A stretch of DNA of 64,000 bases. It comes from Bugula neritina (taxonomy: Eukaryota; Bryozoa; Gymnolaemata; Cheilostomatida; Bugulidae). A program made the position numbers and the translations under genes. Below the pieces are notes generated by a model. That model was given only the letters and a program-made list of their open reading frames with translations. It was not told the origin of the DNA and made no database searches. This document shows, one piece after another, positions 21,210-31,500 of the stretch. The stretch's first letter is position 1; each line of letters begins with the position of its first letter. The stretch lies in contig OZ037768.1 of the NCBI GenBank assembly GCA_964035545.1, forward strand, positions 15,779,375 through 15,843,374, in the 5' to 3' direction.

Positions 21210-22054
21210 CGCCTCCCACTGCCGCGGGGGCAACTTCGTAGGAAGTGCCCACCACTACCACAGCCCCAGCATACGGGGCCGCGCCTGTCGGCGACAGCTA
21301 CCGACGACCTCTTGGGTCTCTCGGCTGTCGCCTGCTGGCGCAGTTGCCTGAACTTGGCGAGCAGTTCTCGAATCAAGCTCGTGGTTAAGCTAGATTCGTC
21401 TGCTGCTGCCACTGCGACTTGTACAGCTGTCTTCGTTGACGACGTCGACACGTCGTCTGCCCCGACTTGCTGTACTGTCGCGCCAGGTCGACTTGCACTG
21501 TCGGCTTGGAAATAGGCATTCCCAAGCCTTAGAGCTCTCTCCATAGTCTCAACTTCGGCCACCAGCAGGTGCTGTTTAAGACCGAGGTTGTTAATAGACT
21601 GGAGGAATGCATCCAGTGCTAGGCTCTGTCGACCATCGGCAGGCAAGTCGCTGTAAGCAACTTGTGCCAGTCGTTCAACTACGGTAGCGCGCTCTCGCAG
21701 ATTGGTCTTAGGATTTCTCCTAAGACTCTGCAGTTGCACGCGAGCATCTCGAGCGGTTAATCCAAACCTAGCTCGTATTGCTTCAAATATGTCACCGACA
21801 TTCTGGCTTATCCCATAGGGTTTAGCCGGCCCTGTCAGACACAACCGCAGCTGGATCAGAGTAACCCTGTTCGGCCATCCGCAGATGTCCGCCACATCAC
21901 TGAACTCAGTGATGAATTGCTCCACATCTTCTTCTCCAGAGAAGGTGGGAGCCCGCAAGTGGTACCTGTCCATAGGCAGCGCTGGGCCGCCTATGTGATC
22001 CTCTTCCATTGCTGCTGGCTCCTGTCGGGGCGCGTCGACGACTTCGTCGGCCAT
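21185..22054 (-). CDS. Gag polyprotein of the outer gypsy element (289 aa)
   Basis: Uninterrupted frame from ATG at 22054 to TAA at 21185. It matches the inner Gag in LRAPTFSGEEDVEQFI, RARFGL and YSDLPADGR segments, and carries one CCHC knuckle, CWGCGSGGHFLRSC, near the C-terminus. The start codon lies about 37 bases after the primer site. The last ~25 bases overlap pol, which is entered by the -1 frameshift signal. Gag is the only ORF of this element without a visible break. Confidence 0.92.
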   Translation of the reverse strand: MADEVVDAPRQEPAAMEEDHIGGPALPMDRYHLRAPTFSGEEDVEQFITEFSDVADICGWPNRVTLIQLRLCLTGPAKPYGISQNVGDIFEAIRARFGLTARDARVQLQSLRRNPKTNLRERATVVERLAQVAYSDLPADGRQSLALDAFLQSINNLGLKQHLLVAEVETMERALRLGNAYFQADSASRPGATVQQVGADDVSTSSTKTAVQVAVAAADESSLTTSLIRELLAKFRQLRQQATAERPKRSSVAVADRRGPVCWGCGSGGHFLRSCPRGSGRRLNSDGPR

Positions 22055-22090
22055 CTTACTCTCTGACTAGGGGCATTTGTATTAAGTGAG

Positions 22091-22108
22091 ATCCCACCGC
22101 TGCCACCA
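22091..22108 (-). promoter_or_regulatory. Primer binding site, tRNA-Leu type (outer)
   Basis: On the minus strand, one base after the LTR, TGGTGGCAGCGGTGGGAT, identical to the inner element's site although the adjoining LTRs are unrelated. Confidence 0.75.
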
Positions 22109-22109
22109 G

Positions 22110-22520
22110 TGTAGTGAATTTTGCCAGTTCACTATTATTATTTGTGGGTCTACTTAATCAAAGCCACTGCGACAGGTTGTTTACGATAAGATACTTTTAT
22201 TATTTACACAAATACAAGAAGGTTATTTACTGCTAGCATGAATAGAAAACGATTACATAATTAGTGAGCTTCAATACACAACTGTTCTAAAAGAAGTCCC
22301 AAGCTGCTCTGCCGGCTAGCTACTCAGCGCACTGCAACTACGAGTAGCTAGCTCCACCTGCTATCAATTAGTGTCACTGTCCTGATTGGTGGCTACTAAT
22401 GGTGCCACTACTGTCCATAGTTACACTCCGACAGTGTCGAACTCACAAGATACATAAAACAGTATAGAGTAAACCTTTTTGATTAATCTAATAGGAATTG
22501 CACTACTAAAATCTATCACA
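22110..22520 (-). repeat. 5' LTR of the outer gypsy element
   Basis: 411 bases, pair of 7156-7566. In element sense it begins TGTGATAG and ends ACTACA, next to the primer site. It is followed on the plus strand by ATAT at 22521-22524. Confidence 0.93.
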
Positions 22521-25500
22521 ATATTACTGCAATGTGACAAACTGCTTTGTATATAATCTACAATAGTATATCTGCTGTAAATCCTCATCATTGTCAATCA
22601 CTCTTGAGGGATGTCTGAAGGTTGGCAAATCTTAGCTTAATTAAACTTTCTTTGCCAACACTAATGTCTGTATTATCCTGACTTAAGAAGCTTTACTCAC
22701 TTGACAGTTCCTTTTTTTACTTGAACTTGCTTTTATCTTGGCACTTGCATTTGTGGCAGACATAATATGGTGGACAGTATAATATATAGGAAGAGCATCT
22801 AGTCATAATTGCTCCTGTGCCTCATTTAAACAAGTCCTTAGCCCGTTCTAGCAAAAACCCTTTCCATCAGGGGTTCTCACAGGGATAGCAACTATAAACT
22901 TGCGTGAGTTTATAATATGGTAGATTTGATTTTACAGAGTAGTTCTGTTACGTCTGCTCACTGTTTGACGTATACTAGTCACGTAGCTGTAGCCAGCTTT
23001 CACATTGTTTGTTTAAAATACTACGTAGGTTATATTTCAGAAAATTATGGACATTCAGAATTAAGGTATATTAATAATTAATGTTAGCATACCTTGCTTG
23101 TGCTTGGTTTGCATGGGCTTTAGTAACAAGTTGTGCTGATGAAGTGTACATGCTGTAAATACTTAAAAAAAATTTATGTAGTTATTGATTAATGAATAAT
23201 AATGTGAATACAGTGAATTATAAAGCCAGGAAAAAATGCAATTGTCATATATTGTCAGCATCAGTATTAGTAGGTCTCTGGCCATGGATGCGGGTGTGTG
23301 CCTGGGCTATGACTATATGGAGGACAGGCTGTTGCCCATGTAACATGTCCCCCCTTTCCATGTCGCTGGTGTATCCAAAGGAGCAGCAGGGCTGTTCCAG
23401 TTTGGCACCAGCGCCATCGCAGAAGCTGCCAGAACAAGACTATAAACAACCATAGACTGTTTTAGGGGCTACAACTCCTCATTTATCCTGGAGAGTTACT
23501 CCCCAAGCCCTTCGCATGGTTGGGTATTGTCACAAGGCAGCGGTAGTTTGGCGTCAGAGTTTCCTTTTCTTGGATGAGCTGTCTTCCTAGCCCCACCTGC
23601 CCAAAGCAGTGGTTTTAAGGGGCCAGTAACTCGCCTTCGTCCCTTTCCCTATCAGCAGAAGCAGTTATATACCTATGCCACATGAGCATGCTAAGAGTTA
23701 AATTTGTTTGTCAGAGGCTATTTGTCGTGCTTGAAGAAGCATTTTTTTAACAGTGGCAGCTTATCCTCACTGCTGCTCCTTCCTTCTTTCCTATAACAAC
23801 CTTAGAACTCTGTCAGCATTCAATGATTGAAAAAAAACAAGTAGTTTGAAACAAATGAGTATTATGCAAAAAGTTATCGTTACCTATTTTTACATAATAT
23901 TGGAATAATTGCAGTCATATAATATATTTGTAACATATTTAATCTTTTTGATGATATCTACAGTATTAATTAATTTTACTTCAAGAGCTCAAATGTAAGT
24001 GCTATTATTAAGCAAGTACTAATAAGTTCACATACTTTTTGTTTGTGTCTATAATTGAAAAAAGATGATGAAGGTGATAATTATAAATTATTATTGCAAA
24101 TATGATATTATTATGTCATATGTGTAAAAATTGCTGAAAACAAAAAAAAACAGCTGTAGATATATTGTTTAATCTATAGCAGTTCTTTATTAGATAAAAA
24201 AAATTAAATGCTACACTGTTTAGCAAACACAGCAAGTATTGATTACCTATGGAGGTCAATCATGAAAGTTGGGCAATTCCAAATTACAGTCTGCTATTGC
24301 ACAAATTGCCATTTTCGTTGTCTCCAAATGTATAATTAGACCTGGAGATTTGCAACATTCTGGTGATTGCCTGCTAATTTATGGGTTTTCAACTGCTAAA
24401 TGGTGAAATTGCTAAATTCAAATGTTGAGTTTGATGACCTAGTTAAATAATTAGTGTGCAATTTCTCCTTTGTGACAATCTCCCCACACCTATTTCTCTT
24501 TTGGAAGAAATACTTTCATAGCTTTAGATAAAAGTTCACAGATTTATAAATTGCTAAATTAATAAATCATATAAACATAAAGATATAATATAAGCTGCTA
24601 AAATTAAGATTAGGTTCTCTCTGTATTATTACAAAATAATTTGCAAAGCTACATAAAAATGTTGAGAAAATTGAAAATTTTGGGAGAATTCAAACAACAA
24701 AATACTATATCCTCATATCTAAAAAGCTAACATCAACATGTGTAAAACAAGTATACTATACCTTTAAATACCTTGCAATGCTGTCAAATCCGGATGTTGT
24801 TATAAGATTTGGAGTTTTTATTTGCGGTAAGCAACAAGCAAAATGCAAAATCAATTATGTAGCAAGTTAAAAAATGCCTTTTCAGAAGTCAGTCAATTAA
24901 TTTAATCCCAAAATATTCGTTACATCAGGTAGCTTCTCATTCACACTGTCTATAGCTACTGTATGTTCATCACGTAAACAAGGCTGTGATATTCTAGAAC
25001 AGTTGCAATACTATAACAAGTATATGGTAGCAAATAATAAATAACTTAAAATTGTTATAATAATAATATGTTACCATCAAAGTAAGAAATATGTAAAGCA
25101 ATTAATCATGTAATACATATATTTGGTTTTTTTGCTTATATGAAACCTAATATGTTGAGTTGGTTTTGATGTTGAAATAACCAGCTAGTATAACTACAGT
25201 GCATTAATTCAGCATGATTTTGTTTTTAAAAATAGACTGTGTTAACCTTATAAATCAAAGGTGTATTGATTATTATAATATTATAGTATGCAGAACAGGT
25301 TGAAAACTTAAATACAGTGAATTTTTCTCATAAAGGCAAAGCAAACCATTCCCCTTTACAAAATTACTATAGAAAATGATAGCATATCAGAAAGTGTCTA
25401 CAACTTTAATTCTCACACAATGAAAGATCGAAGTTGGTGCAGTTAATTCATTGGTGCAGTTGAATAGTGTTCCTAATATTTTACGGAAACAGGTTACTCA

Positions 25501-25589
25501 GCTTTAACTACATTACAAGAATTGCCCCAAATTTTGATTCTACCAAATTGACTACCAGTTAAACAGAAATAGTGGGTGTCAACATAAAT
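22521..25589. other. Intergenic, AT-rich, with old repeat fragments
   Basis: No gene is supported. At about 22785-22905 there is a diverged copy of the SINE tail found at 25690 (shared gaagagcatctagtca then ttgctc, with similar spacing afterwards). From about 23250 to 23660 lies a GC-richer island with stops in all frames, probably another repeat; an 87-codon open frame at 23192-23455 falls partly inside it and has no recognisable domain. The rest is AT-rich. Confidence 0.45.
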
Positions 25590-25603
25590 TACATAATAAG
25601 CTG

Positions 25604-25788
25604 AGGGAGCAGCTGTGGTCTAGGAGGTAGAGCGTTTGCCTAGTAAGCACGAAGTCAAGGGTTTAAGCCTGACAGAAGCCATTGGTGATGTTAGGAAGAG
25701 CATCTAGTCATTGCTCTTGTGTCACATGTGAATAAGTCTTTTTCATCACATGTTCTCTCACAAGGATTGGGACTTTATTTTATTACAT
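25604..25788 (+). mobile_element. tRNA-derived SINE with 14-bp target duplication
   Basis: The head resembles a tRNA gene with an A-box-like GTGGTCTAGGAGGTAGAGCG and a B-box-like GGGTTTAAGCC about 30 bases later, so RNA polymerase III could start here. The tail shares gaagagcatctagtca with a second fragment at about 22789. The body is flanked by perfect direct repeats ACATAATAAGCTGA at 25590-25603 and 25789-25802, the mark of LINE-driven insertion. No tRNA function is implied: the arms do not fold as a proper tRNA. Confidence 0.85.
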
Positions 25789-26279
25789 ACATAATAAGCT
25801 GATTGTACAAGTGCATATGAATTTTGATAGACCATAAAATAAAGTAAATAAAGATAGAAGTTTAAACAAGTAACCCATACATTACAACCATTTTTTAAAT
25901 TTCTTATCAAGTAAGTTTCATGTAGTATAGCAGATTTCAATTTCTTTCTGAAAAATCTGTATTTAATCAATCTGCAGCAGTTAATTAAATCTATAAAATA
26001 GCATGTTGCTGAGAATTTGGCAAAACTATAATTTAGGAGTAGTAGGCTACAACAAATTATTTAGATCACATGTGAAACTTCTAAATGCAAGTGTCAAGAA
26101 CTTAAACTGTAGCTCTGAACAAAGATATAAAAACCCTTTGCTTAAAGGATTAAACTTTTATAGTTTCTAATTTCAGCAGTAACAGAATTAAAATTACATT
26201 TTGCCACTTATGATTTGTTAATATTGATTTTGCGGATTCCTCAAGTTGTGCTCTCTTGATTTGGTTGGTAGTTTGTAAA

Positions 26280-26664
26280 ATAGGACGTTTCGATGACTTA
26301 TGTTCCTATTTATATACCATCACTCGTGGCGATGCAATGGGTTAAATTTAGCCAATCACGAAGCGTTTATAACAGCCACGTATTGCCAGCTTGATCCAAA
26401 TCATTATAGAGCCATGAACTTGACTGCAAAAGCATGCCTTATAACATTTATGATTGATTGATTAATCCATAGGAACTCAGGACGGTGGTAAACATACTAA
26501 TCGAGTTGACAGAGTGGACTTCAGGTGGCTGGTGTTGTAGAATTGTGGAATATTAACTGTAAAGTAGCGTGCAGTACCTTATTTATAATTTTCAGTTTAT
26601 ACAAAGTTTGAACAAGAAAATTACGACTGGGTCTGCAGGAGCACTGAGTGGATACACTATCCAG
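26280..26664 (+). promoter_or_regulatory. Probable promoter and 5' untranslated exon of the TMEM263-like gene
   Basis: Contains a CCAAT box (agccaatcacg near 26350) and ends in a good donor (ccag|gtgagg, GT at 26665). In the frame that would join the next exon there is a TAA near 26560 and no ATG after it, so the exon is untranslated and the first usable ATG is in the exon at 28453. The transcript start is not determined. Confidence 0.45.
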
Positions 26665-27897
26665 GTGAGGAAAATACAGTTTATATTAGCATCTTACAGT
26701 TGCGAATAATGTCATGCCTGGTTTCTACTGGGGTGAGTCAGCTACTTTAAAGCTGCATTTATTACTTACACTTGTATTAGTAGTTAGCTTGGAACTGAGT
26801 TCGTAGTTTCTGGTTTGGTGTTTGTGTTTTAAAACAAGTTGACGTTATTTCAAATAATTTTGCATTTAGTAATTTTCTACTGCAGAAGAATATAATGGCC
26901 AACAATACAACTCCCTACTGAATGCTTAGATCACATAAAATAAATGTTGATCTTTATCATTATTTAGTGTTAAAAGTTTGATCTATTTTATGTTGCTCAT
27001 ATAATTAAAATATCAAAGTTAGAAAACTTATTTCGAGGTGTCTGTATAAATAAAGAGTCTCCCCTCGAGAAAGCTCTATAGGATGTATTCACATGCATGT
27101 GTGTCAAGCAGAAAGATTATTTGAAGTAACTTGCATACAGCAGTGTTAACTTTAACCCTTTGCCAGACAGTTGAGTCACTAGGTGCAGAGTAGCCTGTGC
27201 TCTAGTGACAATAGTCTGAGTTTTCTAGTTTGTACTTTGCGGTTTGAAGTGAAATTGTTGACCAAATAGTCTATTGACATCATGTGAAGGACTACTGAAC
27301 AAAAAGGAATTATATTATCACCGAACACTTGCTAACACTACAGCAAGTTGCCCTGGTGAAGCAAACACCATTTTTCAGTATAAATTCATTGCTGTTCCTC
27401 AGAAAAGTCATTTTGAAAACGTATTCTATGTGTTTCACATGCAGACAAGTAGTATATGTATGTATACATTTTTGTAGAAAGTGAAAAATGGGGTTAATAG
27501 ACAATTTAGGTTGCAAATCACTGTCTTTGTATAATATTTGTTGATAAAATTTAATTTGTTGAGATAAACATGTGTGTACCAAGTTATTGTGATACTTATA
27601 ATCTATTTGCTTCAAGTGATAAGCATAGTACAGACTTCACACATGTTTATATATGCTAATATTATGTTTCTAGTTATGACAGCACGTGTTAGAACAACTT
27701 GCAATACAAAGGTAACTGCATGCCTGCTTGCAGTCACCACCTTTTGATAGGCTTATTTTACCATGTCAAGTTTCACTGTCTCATTGAGTTAGATTTTCTA
27801 GTAAATATGTTTATATTGCTGTGAGATAATACAATGTTGCTGCTGCTGTAGCTAGCACCACTTTAACTAGCGATAGTCTACTACCTAATACTAGTAA

Positions 27898-27937
<40 letters not shown>

Positions 27938-28452
27938 AGTGCTACTACATACAACTACTGCTACTACTATTACTATTGCTGCCATTACTATTACCTTTAA
28001 TACTAATAGTATTAGGTTACTGTTAGTACTCTTATTGTTACTGTTACCTTTACTTTAATACATTACTGCTATTACTGGTACTGCTACTGCTATTGCTATA
28101 CTAGTTATATTATTACCATCACAGCTAACCACAATAAATAGACAAGCAAGTTTAATTTGCATATTTCAAATAATATATCTTGGGTTGAACCTGCAATGAA
28201 TAATTCAAAGACATCTATTCAACTTACTGGATCAGACTTCTATTTTATAGGCAATAAATTATGCAGCCGATCAACTCTATAAAGAGGGTTTGCTTTCACT
28301 CTGTTGTTTGCATACAACTTAGGAAACACCAGGGCTAAGGCAGAAAATACTTTGCCTACATCTACCATGGGGTGTGCTGTGGTACTTTGATACTTTACTC
28401 TGTTTAAATCACTACTTCTATGTGTATCTTATGACTATTGTTTCTATTTTAG
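26665..28452 (+). other. First intron of the TMEM263-like gene, with GCT/ACT triplet tract
   Basis: AT-rich and without supported exons. From about 27835 to 28110 it carries an imperfect trinucleotide tract (tgctgctgctgc, ctactactac, attactatt). A 67-codon open frame at 27274-27477 has no family resemblance. Confidence 0.45.
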
Positions 28453-28506
28453 AACAAACCTGAAGTTACAGATCAAGTTTCAGCCTCCTCAGACGAAGAG
28501 AGAGTT

Positions 28507-31500
28507 ATGACAGAACAGACAGTCTCTACCCCCAAGCCTTCTGAATCTGGTGTGTGCTTCTTTAAACTTTAAACTCATCCAGCAACAATATTGATTTGCT
28601 AACTAAATCAATGCAGCAATACACATCTAAGTGTCCTCTAACAGCTATAGAAGTGAGGACTAATCACTGCATTAAGTTAATCCAACCAGCCTGTCTCATA
28701 AAACACTATATACACTGTAATTCTAATACTTGTGGTGTCTAATCTCCAGACATGATCATACAGTGTTTTGTAAAACAGCCAGCAGTTGACTCTCTAGGGA
28801 AAGTAACTAGAAAACTGGAAGGACTTTTTTACAGAGGGTAAAGCTTCATATTACTTGCAACTAATTGATGTTGTGTATATTTTTGATTTAGTAAAAAACT
28901 AGTAACTGAACAAACTACGATAACTGCTCCAATAACATGATAACTTTTCTGACGCTAAAATGGTTATATTGCATGAGATTGCAGAAAAAAATTTATACTC
29001 AATTTAATCCCATAATAAGTTTCACCAGGATTTTATGGCTACATCCATGAAGCACTGTTTTGCTCCGCTATACTGCTTTAGTTATTTCTACTATCATTGT
29101 CACGATGACCATTTAGCTCAAGCAAACTTGCTTTTATGACTCTCCAAAGCGATAACTAACAACAAGCACTCTTCTATATTTTCTGTTGCTTAGTTCTGCA
29201 GGTCAAGCAGTTTTGTTAACCTGAACATATAGTCCAAAAGTGTTCAAATATGAACCTTGTGCTATGAGTATGAGAAGTCATGCATTATAAACTCTATGAA
29301 TCACTAATGCATTGTCACACATTAGACCATTACTAAATGTTAATCAATTTTGTTACCCATAATAGTTGTGCAATGTGAGTAATTAACAAGTAATAAACAT
29401 ATTAGTATTTTTGTGACTTCAAGTTTTGTTTTTATCTGTAATATTCATTTAATTTCTAGTCAAGGTAATCAAATCTATTATCACAAACCTATTGAATAAT
29501 TAGACTATGATATACACAACACATGACTGTTATAATACGATGCACATATGATCACTTGACCATCTCTTTTAGATAACTATGCAATGGTAAAAATAAGTAT
29601 TTTACTTAAACAACAAGTATAAAACATCATTAAATTTCATGCAAGTGTTAATGTCGCCACCTGATGCTTGCAATTTTGCTTGGGTTGGTTATGCACCAGC
29701 AACTGGTGAGATTGCAGGTAAAACCATCAGCCAACATAACATGTGCAGGTAGCACATCTTGTTATTAGTAACCTTTAGAGGTGAGAGACTCTAAGCTGCA
29801 TAGAGTTAGCTGTGATTCTTACTCATGGTACACTGTACAGTAAAGCTACATGTACACAGGTCGATTTTTCATGAAAATCGGCCGATAAACTGTTAGCGAT
29901 TTTTTAGGATTTTTGAAAAATCGGCTGATTTTGCTTTTGGCAGATTTTTGTAGCGATTTTCAGAATTGAACATGTTCAATTTATCGGGCGATTTTCTGTT
30001 GAACCAGCCAATCAAAAGCTGGCAGAAAATCATGACAGCGAGCGAAGTTAACACCATTGTTGAAATACAACTAGGAAGTAATTAGTACGTTGCTATCACT
30101 ACGATGCATCATATATGAAAAAAAAATATAAAAATAACTATCAATCGAAGTAGTACTAGTAGTAATAACAACGCAATTTTTATTTATTAGAACATCAGAA
30201 TAAACATATTGCTTTTTTAAATAGAACACTGGTATTATTCTCAACTTTTACTCATTTATAATACAATTTATAACTTTTAGTTTTAATTTTTATATTTAAG
30301 TAACTAATATTAGCATCTCAACTTTATAGTTTAATTTTTGTTGAAAGAACAGATTTGCACTGATCGTGAATTTTCGTTAGTAATTTAGTTAGCTCCAAGA
30401 CGGCCGTTTTCTCAACATAAATATAATTGTGAGTTTTTGTTAATAAGTTAGCTCCAAGACGGCCGTTTTCTCAACATAAATATGATTGTGAGTTTTTGTT
30501 AATAAGTTAGCTCCAAGACGGCCGTTTTCTCAACATAAATATGATTGTGAGTTTTTGCTAATTGCTAAGTTAGCTCCAAGACGGCCGTTTTTCAACATAA
30601 ATATGATCGTGATTGGTGGCAGCAGTCAGTTCGGTGCTGCCTGCTGTAATATATATACCTCATCATGTACGATTCAGAGATTACTCAAAAATATGTCGAC
30701 AACTTGGAGAAGTTTCCTGCTCTGTGGGATAACTGTAGTAAGGTTTATTCAAACAAGGATGCCAAGAAGAGGGCTTGGGCTGACCTGGCAGCTCTTGTTG
30801 GAATATCGGCTGAAGAGCTTCAGACTCTTCACAAAACCAATAGAACTTACTTTGCAAAGGTAATTTAATATAATTTTATACTCACTGCATTTGGAATGAG
30901 AAAATTTAAATGATATTTAAATTAATATTCATACAGGTACTATGATTTTTAACAGGAGCACAAAAGGCGCTTTCATCAGCCGTCTGGAGCTGGTGGAGAG
31001 GAGCGCAACAAAAAAACATACCCATATTACGAGCAGATGCTCTTTCTTTTGCCAACTCTAAAAACTAGGAGCTCGCACTCCAACCTTATTGCTGAGGTAA
31101 GCAACAGTAGTGATTGTGGTAGTATGCAAATCGATGTAAACATACATTATTTATTAATAGGTTGTTAATTATTTCACATAATAATATGAGTTTAGGATAG
31201 AAATCAGATGATGGATGATGGAAGTAGTCAAGGTGATTCTTCACAACCATCTTCCACATCATCAAGGTCCGAATCAATACTTCTGCTGCCAGCTGCATCT
31301 AGGACACCTGTGACATCGCCCCCACCTGTGACATTTCCCCGACCTGTAACATCTCCCCCACCTGTGACATCTCCCCCACCTGTGACATCTCCCCCACCTA
31401 TGCGTGGCAACACACCACGTAACAGAGGAACAAAAGTTAGTAGTTAGGCTTTCACACAATAAAGGTGAACGTGTGAGAGCTGTATACCAGCTATTAAAAA

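Larger units (their letters stand above)
7156..22520 (-). mobile_element. Outer Ty3/gypsy LTR retrotransposon, interrupted by a nested element
   Basis: Minus-strand element bounded by 411-bp LTRs at 7156-7566 and 22110-22520 that end TG...CA in element sense. ATAT flanks each outer edge (7152-7155 and 22521-22524), a 4-bp target duplication. In element order (right to left) it has the LTR, a tRNA-Leu primer site, gag, pol in the -1 frame, a third ORF, a purine-rich tract and the LTR. A second element (7691-15198) sits in its 3' region, so its own sequence is about 7.9 kb. The LTRs differ at two positions by eye, so it is young, yet pol and ORF3 already carry disruptions. Confidence 0.93.

Noticed and set aside
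7156..22520. Reading the whole 15.4 kb as one giant LTR element with two divergent pol genes
   Set aside because: A second LTR pair (307 bp) with its own duplication, primer site and purine tract encloses the plus-strand genes exactly, so two nested elements explain everything.
23192..23455. 87-codon ORF in a GC-richer island
   Set aside because: No domain, no splice support, and the island has the look of a repeat with stops in all frames nearby.
26596..26664. Coding use of the segment before the gtgagg donor as the N-terminus of the TMEM263-like protein
   Set aside because: The frame has no ATG and a stop lies just upstream, so it is treated as 5' untranslated.
30389..30626. CRISPR-like array reading of the 59-bp repeats
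   Set aside because: Units are contiguous with no spacers, in a eukaryotic transposon.
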